From: Candidatus Ruminimicrobiellum caprinum
Lineage (GTDB): Bacteria > Elusimicrobiota > Endomicrobiia > Endomicrobiales > Endomicrobiaceae
Assembly: GCA_017413305.1 (NCBI GenBank)
Contig: JAFPUA010000289.1
Span: forward strand, 1-8,813
Reading direction: 5' to 3'
Length of the DNA: 8,813 bases
Shown: piece after piece, positions 1 to 4,745 of the stretch
Numbering within the stretch: the first letter of the stretch is position 1
How the letters are laid out: every line of letters begins with the position of its first letter
Program-made: the position numbers and the translations under genes
Notes under the pieces: model-generated
Databases searched by the model: none
What the model was told of the DNA's origin: nothing
The model's input: the letters and a program-made list of their open reading frames with translations, nothing else

Positions 1-86
1 TAAGAGCTTTTAAAGAAAACGAAAAATTAGCGTTAGAAAAATATAAAGATATTCTTAATATGGAGTGCAAATGTCACAAAGAATAA
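1..86 (+). CDS. nfnA: C-terminal end of probable NfnA (ferredoxin-NADP+ reductase subunit alpha), partial
   Basis: An open frame enters from the left edge (first full codon at 3) and ends with TAA at 84-86. The 27 visible residues run from RAFKENEKLALEKYKDILN to a Cys/His-containing tail ending MECKCHKE. In NfnA (also called SudB or GltD-partner) proteins, the C-terminus after the 2Fe-2S domain is a charged helix with this kind of EEK/ALE(K/R)Y pattern and a short Cys/His-rich tail. The gene directly downstream is the NfnB partner, and nfnA-nfnB order is the usual one. The frame overlaps nfnB by 16 nt, as expected for translationally coupled subunits. Only the tail is visible, so the assignment rests on context plus the tail pattern. 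The alternative is an unrelated upstream gene. Confidence 0.65.
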   Translation, partial: RAFKENEKLALEKYKDILNMECKCHKE

Positions 87-1447
87 AAATGGTTGAAAGA
101 GAACCAAATGTAAGAAATAAAGATTTTGAAGAAGTAAATTTAGGTTATTCCGACGAGCAAGCTTTGTTGGAAGCCAAAAGATGTTTGAATTGTAAGAAGC
201 CTATGTGTGTAACGGGCTGTCCAGTTGAAGTGCCTATTCCGGCATTTATTCATGAACTGGCAAATAACAACCCTGCAGGAGCAATAAATGTTATTAAAAC
301 GAAAAGTAATCTTCCGGCAGTATGCGGAAGAGTTTGCCCTCAGGAAAAACAGTGCGAAAGCAAATGTATTCTTGGTATCAAGCAAGAGCCTGTTGCTATA
401 GGTAATCTTGAAAGATACGCAGCGGACTGGGCAGCAAAAAATGCCAAAGAAGATAATTTTGATATAAAGCCTAACGGCATAAAAGTTGCAGTTATAGGTT
501 CAGGACCTGCAGGTTTAACATGTGCAGGCGATTTAGCAAAAATGGGATACGATGTTACCATATTTGAATCTCTGCACGACTCAGGCGGAGTTTTAAGATA
601 TGGTATTCCTGAATTCAGACTTCCGGTAGCAGTGTTGGACAGAGAAGTTGAATCATTGAAAAAATTGGGAATAAAATTTGTCTTCAACTATTTAATAGGT
701 AGAACTAAAACTGTTGAAGATTTATTAAATGACGGTTTTAAAGCTATATTTGTAGGAACAGGTGCAGGACTGCCGACTTTCCCTGGAGTAGAAGGGGAAA
801 ACCTTAACAATATTTATTCGGCTAACGAATTTTTGGTTAGAATAAATTTAATGAACGCATTTCAGTTCCCGGAATTCGATACTCCGGTTCATAAGGGTAA
901 AAATGTAGTTGTCATTGGTGGCGGAAATACTGCTATGGATTCAGTCAGAACAGCAAAGAGAATCGGTGCAGAATCTGTAAAACTTCTTTACAGAAGAACA
1001 CAAAACGAAATGCCTGCCAGACTTGAGGAAAGAAAACATGCTCTTGAAGAGGGTGTTGAATTTATAGAACTTACAGCTCCGAAAAAGTTTATTGCTGACG
1101 ACAAAGGTTTTGTTAAAGCAGTAGAATGTGTTAAAATGCAGCTTACAGAGCCTGATGCTTCCGGCAGAAGAAAACCTGTAGAAATTGAAGGTTCTAACTT
1201 TATAATAGAAACAGATTTAGTAGTTTTAGCTTTAGGTTTAAACCCTAACCCAATCCTTCCATCCTTAACAAAAGGGCTCCAAACCGACAAAAAAGGTCAT
1301 CTTATTGTTGACGAAAACTTTATGACAACAAGAGAAGGTATTTTCGCAGGTGGGGATATTGCGGGAGGGAGTACTGTGATACAGGCAATGGGAATGGGAA
1401 AGCAAGCTGCGAAAAACATAAATGTTTTTCTGACAAATAAAAAGTAA
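71..1447 (+). CDS. nfnB: NfnB: NADPH-dependent glutamate synthase small-chain-like subunit (NfnAB transhydrogenase beta subunit)
   Basis: 458 aa, normal length for the GltD/NfnB family. From the N-terminus: a Cys-rich iron-sulfur domain with C38, C41, C46, C50 (CLNCKKPMCVTGCP) and C85, C89, C95, C99 (CGRVCPQEKQCESKC); an FAD dinucleotide fold (VIGSGPAGL, about 141-149); an NAD(P)H fold (VVVIGGGNTAMDS, about 277-290); and the family's C-terminal FAD signature (GIFAGGDIAGGSTVIQAMG). With NfnA, such proteins form the cytoplasmic electron-bifurcating enzyme that couples NADPH, NADH and ferredoxin pools. Without a GOGAT large subunit nearby, glutamate synthase small subunit is the weaker call. I chose ATG at 71 over GTG at 65 because GGAG at 62-65 lies five bases before 71, whereas GTG 65 would overlap that ribosome binding site. 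The 5' end overlaps the probable nfnA tail, indicating an operon. The stop codon lies in the loop of a 13-bp hairpin. Confidence 0.88.
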   Translation: MSQRIKMVEREPNVRNKDFEEVNLGYSDEQALLEAKRCLNCKKPMCVTGCPVEVPIPAFIHELANNNPAGAINVIKTKSNLPAVCGRVCPQEKQCESKCILGIKQEPVAIGNLERYAADWAAKNAKEDNFDIKPNGIKVAVIGSGPAGLTCAGDLAKMGYDVTIFESLHDSGGVLRYGIPEFRLPVAVLDREVESLKKLGIKFVFNYLIGRTKTVEDLLNDGFKAIFVGTGAGLPTFPGVEGENLNNIYSANEFLVRINLMNAFQFPEFDTPVHKGKNVVVIGGGNTAMDSVRTAKRIGAESVKLLYRRTQNEMPARLEERKHALEEGVEFIELTAPKKFIADDKGFVKAVECVKMQLTEPDASGRRKPVEIEGSNFIIETDLVVLALGLNPNPILPSLTKGLQTDKKGHLIVDENFMTTREGIFAGGDIAGGSTVIQAMGMGKQAAKNINVFLTNKK

Positions 1448-1460
1448 CTTTTTATTTGTC
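1432..1460 (+). repeat. 13-bp perfect hairpin with the nfnB stop codon as its loop
   Basis: The arms GACAAATAAAAAG (1432-1444) and CTTTTTATTTGTC (1448-1460) are exact reverse complements. The three-base loop is the nfnB TAA. The U-rich 3' arm follows the loop directly, so this may mark the mRNA 3' end, but there is no separate U-tract after the stem. A clearer forward terminator lies at 1662-1705. Confidence 0.75.
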
Positions 1461-1471
1461 GCAATTGCGAC
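1458..1471. repeat. Perfect 14-bp palindrome
   Basis: GTCGCAATTGCGAC equals its own reverse complement. Its first three bases are the last three of the preceding hairpin, so the two structures overlap and cannot both form completely. It could be a protein binding site or one end of an inserted repeat. Nothing in the window decides between these. Confidence 0.6.
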
Positions 1472-1477
1472 ATTATC

Positions 1478-1562
1478 TTTTGAATTTATACTTTGTAATA
1501 GCGAGCCTCATTTACTTTTCAATGTAAACTTCGGCTCGCTATTACTTCGTCTAAATTCAAAA
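1478..1562. repeat. 85-bp nested inverted repeat, possible MITE-like or dispersed element
   Basis: The outer arms TTTTGAATTTA (1478-1488) and TAAATTCAAAA (1552-1562) pair over 11 bp. After a 6-by-6 internal loop, GTAATAGCGAGCC (1495-1507) pairs with GGCTCGCTATTAC (1533-1545) over 13 bp. A short TTTAC (1511-1515) / GTAAA (1524-1528) stem can close the apex. The long, non-coding, symmetric structure, more G+C-rich in its inner arms than the surroundings, resembles a small inverted-repeat element. No target-site duplication is obvious. It could instead be a stable 3' UTR structure of the nfnAB mRNA. Confidence 0.65.
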
Positions 1563-1661
1563 TATTTCGTCGCTCAAAAAATACAATATTTTATGCAATT
1601 TTTGAAGTGTGTTTCTGTCGTTCAATTATAAATTCTAAATAGCCGTTATTGTTTTTTTTAG

Positions 1662-1705
1662 TTAGTGTATAGTTTTGAAATATTTAAACTATACACTAAA
1701 TTTTT
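1662..1705 (+). terminator. Intrinsic terminator facing nfnB
   Basis: TTAGTGTATAGTTT (1662-1675) and AAACTATACACTAA (1686-1699) form a perfect 14-bp stem with a 10-base loop. TTTTT follows at 1701-1705. The T-run is on the plus strand, so this would stop transcription from nfnAB before it reaches the pilin gene. The stem is A+T-rich but long. Confidence 0.7.
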
Positions 1706-1745
1706 AAAAAATAAAAATCGGGAGTGCTGCTATGTTGCACTCCCG
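1706..1745 (-). terminator. Intrinsic terminator of the pilin gene
   Basis: CGGGAGTGC (1719-1727) and GCACTCCCG (1737-1745) form a 9-bp G+C-rich stem. On the minus strand the stem is followed by ATTTTTATTTTTT (1718 down to 1706), the classic rho-independent arrangement. It lies 28 bp past the pilin stop codon. Its loop and upper stem closely match a hairpin in the leader of the same gene. Confidence 0.88.
1722..1742 (-). repeat. Hairpin copy A (terminator copy) of a 21-nt paired motif
   Basis: On the minus strand this is GAG + TGCAACATAGCA + GCACTC. It matches copy B at 2347-2367 at 18 of 21 positions. Two of the three differences are compensatory (C-G becomes G-C in the stem), and the third turns a C/A mismatch into a C-G pair. 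This copy is the upper part of the pilin terminator. Confidence 0.7.
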
Positions 1746-1772
1746 TCTAATAGGAACATTGTAGTTCCAAAA

Positions 1773-2237
1773 TTAAATACTTAAATCAGTGCTTCCGCCA
1801 TTTACTATAGGGTTAGAGCGTGCATCTGTGCTGAAAAGTTGAGTGATTAACCCGACCTTTGAACTGAAAACTCGTATGCAAATTCTATTGCGCCAATTTC
1901 CATAAGAAAAGAAACTATCATCATAGTTGAATAAGGAAAAATATCTATTATTTATTGCATTTATTTTTAAAACAGGGTCATTGTATGTACATATACTTTG
2001 TGGTTGATTGTTGCCCGGAGCGAAAGAGTTATATGCACTAAAAAAATAGCCATATTCATTATAATAACTAACTTGAGCATCCCTTATAGATCCTAACAAA
2101 GCATATCCTTCTGCAATTTTTGCTTGGTTAGAAAAACGGCCTCTATAAAGAGGCATAGATACTATCGACAATGTAATAATAAGTACCATTGTTATGATTA
2201 CTTCAGTCAAGGTAAAACCTTTTATTTTTCTTTTCAT
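1773..2237 (-). CDS. Type IV pilin-like protein (prepilin, class III signal)
   Basis: 154 aa. The N-terminus MKRKIKG^FTLTEV carries a short positively charged leader ending in Gly7, mature Phe1 and the conserved Glu at mature +5 (E12). A hydrophobic helix follows to about residue 30. This is the signature of proteins processed by PilD-type peptidase and built into type IV pili or a related pseudopilus. Residues 38-66 (AKIAEGYALLGSIRDAQ then YYNEYGYF) continue the alpha1 helix. The C-terminal part is Asn/Ser/aromatic-rich with only two cysteines (C83, C120), which might form a disulfide. ATG at 2237 is preceded by AAAGGAGA at good spacing. The gene stands alone, with its own promoter, structured leader and terminator, and is divergent from an XRE regulator. 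No pilus assembly genes are nearby. Major versus minor pilin cannot be told from this window. Confidence 0.88.
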   Translation of the reverse strand: MKRKIKGFTLTEVIITMVLIITLSIVSMPLYRGRFSNQAKIAEGYALLGSIRDAQVSYYNEYGYFFSAYNSFAPGNNQPQSICTYNDPVLKINAINNRYFSLFNYDDSFFSYGNWRNRICIRVFSSKVGLITQLFSTDARSNPIVNGGSTDLSI

Positions 2238-2410
2238 AATTTTCTCCTTTCATTTAATATTTAAATTTGCTATAATAAGCCGAGAAACAAATTTTATATG
2301 CAGTTTATTTTTAATCAAATGCCGTTATTATGCATATTGATATTGGGACTGTTGCTATGTTGCAGTCTACTCGGCTTTTTATAGAAATAACACTTAAAAA
2401 AGAACTCTAT
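2238..2410 (-). promoter_or_regulatory. Structured 5' leader of the pilin mRNA, riboswitch-like architecture
   Basis: The predicted transcript has about 170 nt before the pilin ATG. A long closing stem pairs 2370-2384 with 2270-2284: 14 of 15 positions pair, as 8 bp, one mismatch, then 6 bp. It encloses two hairpins: GACTG/CAGTC (2347-2351 / 2363-2367) and ATATGCA/TGCATAT (2296-2302 / 2331-2337). A further hairpin near the start (2406-2412 with 2379-2385) shares bases 2379-2384 with the closing stem, so the two are alternatives. The mRNA bases from 2287 to 2282 (UUUCUC), partly inside the closing stem, are complementary to GAGAAA in the ribosome binding region (2246-2241). This suggests possible control of translation. 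I do not recognise a known riboswitch class. Stems are seen directly; the switching role is inference. Confidence 0.6.
2347..2367 (-). repeat. Hairpin copy B (leader copy) of a 21-nt paired motif
   Basis: On the minus strand this is GAC + TGCAACATAGCA + ACAGTC. It folds as a 5-bp stem with an 11-base loop. It shares the 12-base core with the terminator hairpin at 1722-1742, and one pair is swapped in a compensatory way. The two copies bracket the pilin gene in the same orientation, 625 bp apart. Confidence 0.7.
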
Positions 2411-2423
2411 AATTCTATTATAG
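2407..2423. promoter_or_regulatory. 7-3-7 dyad overlapping divergent -10 boxes, candidate operator
   Basis: CTATAAT (2407-2413), TCT, ATTATAG (2417-2423) is a perfect inverted repeat. Each half contains TATAAT: on the minus strand at 2417-2422 (the pilin -10) and on the plus strand at 2408-2413 (a possible -10 for the regulator gene, though no good -35 precedes it). XRE-type dimers often bind such short dyads. Binding here could block both promoters. The operator role is inferred. Confidence 0.5.
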
Positions 2424-2445
2424 TATTTTTGAATTCTTAAGTCAA
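2417..2445 (-). promoter_or_regulatory. Sigma-70 promoter of the pilin gene
   Basis: On the minus strand, TTGACT (plus positions 2440-2445) and TATAAT (2417-2422) are separated by exactly 17 bp. This matches the consensus at 11 of 12 positions. Start of transcription is predicted near 2410. The -35 box lies about ten bases from the start codon of the divergent regulator and next to its ribosome binding site. Confidence 0.85.
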
Positions 2446-2455
2446 GAGGTTTTTT

Positions 2456-2770
2456 GTGAAAAACAAAAATTATTTAGGAAGAAATTTAAAAAAAATAATG
2501 CTTGAAAAAAATCTTACACAGAAAGAGGTTGCCGATAAGATTGGTATAGAACAGACTGTTATCAGCCGTTGGGCGAGGGGTGCAGCTGTGCCAACGATAG
2601 CATCTATTAAAAAATTATCCTCTGTTTTTGGTGTTCCATTAAATTATTTTCTTGAAAACTACGAAGATGAAGAAGATAGGTATAAAAAACTTTTGCAGCT
2701 GGAAGAAGAAAATTCAAGAATGATAAAAGAAATTTTACAAGAAATTAGAGAAATAAAAAAACAGAAATAA
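2456..2770 (+). CDS. XRE/Cro-CI family HTH regulator with C-terminal coiled coil
   Basis: 104 aa starting at GTG. GAGG at 2446-2449 lies six bases upstream and supports this start. Residues 8-67 form an HTH_3 (Cro/CI) domain: helix 2 around TQKEVADKIG (21-30), recognition helix EQTVISRWARG (32-42), then the conserved VPTIASIKKLSSVFGVPLNYF segment. Residues 69-104 are a strongly charged helix (LLQLEEENSRMIKEILQEI) that likely forms a coiled-coil dimerisation segment. There is no ligand-binding or protease domain, so it is probably a simple dimeric DNA-binding regulator. It is divergent from the pilin gene and followed at once by its own terminator, so it is a single-gene unit. Regulation of the pilin promoter and of itself through the 2407-2423 dyad is the obvious inference. 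A stand-alone phage-type repressor remnant is the alternative, but no phage genes are visible. Confidence 0.88.
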   Translation: MKNKNYLGRNLKKIMLEKNLTQKEVADKIGIEQTVISRWARGAAVPTIASIKKLSSVFGVPLNYFLENYEDEEDRYKKLLQLEEENSRMIKEILQEIREIKKQK

Positions 2771-2784
2771 ATAACTGAGCAAAT

Positions 2785-2820
2785 AAAAATCAGATGGAAA
2801 TAATACCATCTGATTTTTTT
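2785..2820 (+). terminator. Intrinsic terminator of the HTH regulator gene
   Basis: AAAAATCAGATGG (2785-2797) pairs with CCATCTGATTTTT (2806-2818) around an 8-base loop. The T-run covers 2814-2820. It begins 15 bp after the stop codon. The A-run on its left side could also allow some termination from the other direction. Confidence 0.9.
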
Positions 2821-2835
2821 ATGCTAAAATTTTTC

Positions 2836-2864
2836 TATACAAAAGATTTTATTTTTTGTAAAAT
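2836..2864 (+). promoter_or_regulatory. Probable promoter of the thiD2-def-fmt group
   Basis: TATACA (2836-2841) and TAAAAT (2859-2864) are 17 bp apart, matching the consensus at 4/6 and 5/6. The predicted start is near 2871, only about three bases before the ATG at 2874. No Shine-Dalgarno sequence is visible, so the mRNA may be leaderless or nearly so. An alternative -10, AATAAT at 2862-2867, would place the start at the ATG itself. Confidence 0.55.
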
Positions 2865-2873
2865 AATAAGATC

Positions 2874-3275
2874 ATGGAAGAAAACTTTATTAGGATAATA
2901 GATACCAATTTAAACAGATGCAAAGAAGGTTTGCGAGTAGTTGAAGATACCTGCAGATTTGTTTTTTGTGACGATGAGTTATATAAAGAAATAAGAGAAG
3001 TGCGTCATCTTGCATCAAAATATTTAGCAGATAAATACGATGAACTTTTAAAAGCTCGTGATAGCGTGCAGGATGCCGGAAGAAAAGTTAGCGAGCAGGG
3101 ACGTGAAGATTTAAAAAATATTGTGCTTGCCAATTTTAAACGAGCAGAAGAATCTTTGAGAGTATTGGAAGAATATTCTAAAATTTTAGATTTTGATATA
3201 GCATTGAAATATAAAGAATTAAGATACAAAGTTTATGAGATAGAAAAAAAGGCAGGAGAAAAATGGCAATTTTAA
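2874..3275 (+). CDS. thiD2: Stand-alone ThiD2-type hydroxymethylpyrimidine phosphate kinase domain protein
   Basis: 133 aa. The sequence shows the ThiD2 pattern, also known as the extra N-terminal domain of some ThiE proteins: an N-terminal IRIIDTNLNRCKEGLRVVED (residues 7-26), a central RDSVQDAGRKV (62-72) and a second repeat-like NFKRAEESLRVLEEYSK (87-103), then LRYKVYEIEK near the C-terminus. The family is described as a monofunctional HMP-P kinase that replaces or complements canonical ThiD in making HMP-PP for thiamine phosphate synthesis in the cytoplasm. Here the protein ends after this domain and has no ThiE part. Its end overlaps def by 13 nt, so the two are co-transcribed with fmt. 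No thiamine gene or TPP riboswitch is visible around it. The ATG has no ribosome binding site but sits just after a predicted promoter. The family call is good from motif recall; the exact activity is inferred. Confidence 0.75.
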   Translation: MEENFIRIIDTNLNRCKEGLRVVEDTCRFVFCDDELYKEIREVRHLASKYLADKYDELLKARDSVQDAGRKVSEQGREDLKNIVLANFKRAEESLRVLEEYSKILDFDIALKYKELRYKVYEIEKKAGEKWQF

Positions 3276-3772
3276 AAATAGTAAAATACGGTGATCCTAT
3301 ACTGAGACAGAAATCTCAGCCTATATCTGAAATAAATAATGATGTTAAACAGCTTGCCGAAGATATGTTAGAAACTATGTATTTCGCGCACGGTGTAGGG
3401 CTTGCTGCTCCTCAAATAGGTTTGTCTTTGCAAATTTGTGTAATAGATGTCCTTCCCGAAGGAAAAAATAAACCTTACGTGTTTATTAATCCAAAAATAG
3501 TTTCGGGAGAAAATAAAGTAGAACAAGAAGAAGGTTGTCTTTCCTTCCCGAAAATTTATGAAAAAGTAAAAAGATTTGATAAAGTACAGGTGGAATATAC
3601 AGATTTAAAAGGAAATATAAACACCGTTTCGGCGGAAGGATTTTTTGCAAAGGCCTGCCAGCACGAGATAGACCACTTAAATGGTAAAGTATTTATAGAT
3701 TATCTTCCGGACTGGAAGAGAAAACAAGTAGAAAAAGAAATAAAAAGAAGAAAAAAAAGTAAAACGTGGTAA
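3263..3772 (+). CDS. def: Peptide deformylase
   Basis: 169 aa, typical length. All three family motifs are present: GVGLAAPQIG (44-53), EGCLS (90-94) and HEIDH (134-138). Metal ligands are C92, H134 and H138, with E135 as the catalytic acid/base. The enzyme removes the formyl group from the N-terminal Met of new proteins at the ribosome. The start ATG lies inside the end of thiD2, with AGGAG about five bases upstream, so translation is coupled. The C-terminus (WKRKQVEKEIKRRKKSK) is a very basic helix, as expected for a deformylase that docks on ribosomal RNA. fmt follows after four bases, the classic def-fmt pair. Confidence 0.97.
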   Translation: MAILKIVKYGDPILRQKSQPISEINNDVKQLAEDMLETMYFAHGVGLAAPQIGLSLQICVIDVLPEGKNKPYVFINPKIVSGENKVEQEEGCLSFPKIYEKVKRFDKVQVEYTDLKGNINTVSAEGFFAKACQHEIDHLNGKVFIDYLPDWKRKQVEKEIKRRKKSKTW

Positions 3773-3776
3773 AAAT

Positions 3777-4715
3777 ATGAAAATAATATTTTTCGGTACT
3801 GCTGATATATCAAGATATTTTTTAGAAAATATAGATAAAAAACATGAAATAGTTTGTGTTGTGACTATGTGTGATAAACCGGTCGGCAGAAATAATAAAA
3901 TTAAAGCTCCGGCAGTAAAAGAGTATGCAATAGAAAAAAATATTCCGTACATTCAGGTAGATAGATTTACAGATGATGTTATCGAAAAAATTAAAAAATA
4001 TAATGTTGATACAGGTGTGGTGGTATCTTTTGGGAAAATAATACCGGAACAAGTTTTTAATGCCCCTAAATACAGATGCTTTAATATACATTTTTCTTTG
4101 TTGCCGAAATACAGAGGAGCATCTCCTGTTCAACAAGCATTGCTTGACGGTGCAGAAAAAACAGGTGTAACAGCATTTTTTATAGAAAAAGGGCTTGATA
4201 CCGGTGAAGTAATATTACAGCAAGATCTGAATATTGATCAAAAAGATACATCAGAAACTTTGTTTGCAAAGCTTAATGTGCTTGGCGTTGATGTTATGAA
4301 TAGATCTTTAGATTTACTTGAAGCAGGTTCTTTTACGGCAAAAAAGCAGGAAGGAGATCCTTCTTTTTGTAAAATATTTAAAAAGGAAGATGGAAAAATT
4401 GATTGGACAATGTCGGCGGAAGATATATATAACAAATACAGAGGTTTTTATATTTGGCCTAAAGCGTTCTGTACTATAGCAGATGGCAGATTAGCAGGAA
4501 AAACAATGAAAATAATAGCGTGCAGTGTTGTATCAGATAACAGTGATGCCGCTATAGGAAGTGTACTTGAGGTCAAAAAAGGTACAGGTTTTACCGTAAA
4601 ATGTGGTAAAGATGCTCTTTTTATAGCCAGGGTTCAGCCGGAAAGTAAGGCACAAATGTCAGCATACGATTTTGTAAACGGTGCCGGCATAAAAAAAGGT
4701 TTTCTTTTTTCTTGA
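3777..4715 (+). CDS. fmt: Methionyl-tRNA formyltransferase
   Basis: 312 aa, typical length. The N-terminal formyltransferase domain (MKIIFFGTADISRYFLE onward) carries the active-site set N103, H105 (in NIHFSLLPKYRGASPVQ) and D141 (in GLDTGEVIL), matching the Asn/His/Asp triad of the family. The C-terminal OB-like tRNA-binding domain follows from about residue 205 (DGKIDWTMSAEDIYNKYRGF). It uses 10-formyl-THF to formylate Met-tRNA(fMet), and Def later removes the formyl group. A Phe replaces the Pro often found after the catalytic His (HPS becomes HFS), which is a tolerated position. The ATG is four bases after the def stop and has only a weak ribosome binding site, so translation is probably coupled. 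The stop codon lies within the -35 box of the next promoter. Confidence 0.97.
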   Translation: MKIIFFGTADISRYFLENIDKKHEIVCVVTMCDKPVGRNNKIKAPAVKEYAIEKNIPYIQVDRFTDDVIEKIKKYNVDTGVVVSFGKIIPEQVFNAPKYRCFNIHFSLLPKYRGASPVQQALLDGAEKTGVTAFFIEKGLDTGEVILQQDLNIDQKDTSETLFAKLNVLGVDVMNRSLDLLEAGSFTAKKQEGDPSFCKIFKKEDGKIDWTMSAEDIYNKYRGFYIWPKAFCTIADGRLAGKTMKIIACSVVSDNSDAAIGSVLEVKKGTGFTVKCGKDALFIARVQPESKAQMSAYDFVNGAGIKKGFLFS

Positions 4716-4740
4716 CAATATGGACGGTATTTTATATCAT
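4712..4740 (+). promoter_or_regulatory. Strong sigma-70 promoter for the zapB-like/zapA/6S/fthC/rny/xseA group
   Basis: A perfect TTGACA (4712-4717), a 17-bp spacer and TATCAT (4735-4740) match the consensus at 11 of 12 positions. The -35 overlaps the fmt TGA. The expected start is at 4746-4747, on the ATG of the next gene, so the transcript should be leaderless. Confidence 0.82.
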
Positions 4741-4745
4741 AAGCT

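Larger units (their letters stand above)
1448..1772. other. 325-bp gene-free convergent region
   Basis: This region lies between the converging nfnB and pilin genes. It contains the nfnB-end hairpin arm, the 14-bp palindrome, the 85-bp nested inverted repeat, a forward terminator and the pilin terminator. The part from 1563 to 1661 is A+T-rich with a run of eight T at 1652-1659. I see no gene or convincing structure in it. A short 5-bp hairpin (GGAAC 1753-1757 / GTTCC 1764-1768) sits just beyond the pilin stop. No tRNA or open frame of note is visible on either strand. Confidence 0.7.

Noticed and set aside
65..70. GTG at 65 as the start of nfnB
   Set aside because: It overlaps the GGAG ribosome binding site (62-65) that is well placed for ATG at 71.
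1530..1575. Three TTCG(G/T)C-containing segments as a tandem repeat or CRISPR-like array
   Set aside because: Spacing is uneven (16 and 20 bp), the units differ, and the first two are explained by the nested inverted repeat.
1652..1661. Run of eight T as a terminator tail
   Set aside because: No stable stem precedes it; the real forward stem-loop comes after it at 1662-1699.
1722..2367. Integron cassette with attC sites around the pilin
   Set aside because: The paired hairpins lack the attC core (GTTRRRY / RYYYAAC) arrangement, and the pilin has its own promoter.
2238..2410. GEMM (c-di-GMP/cGAMP) riboswitch before the pilin
   Set aside because: The three-stem shape and pilin context are tempting, but the conserved GEMM sequence blocks are not present.
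3677..4136. Minus-strand frames opposite def and fmt
   Set aside because: They are overlapped fully by two well-supported enzymes and are A+T-driven open frames without family features.
4690..4711. A-run followed by T-run at the fmt end as a terminator
   Set aside because: It lies inside the coding sequence and would form only weak A-U pairing with no G+C stem.
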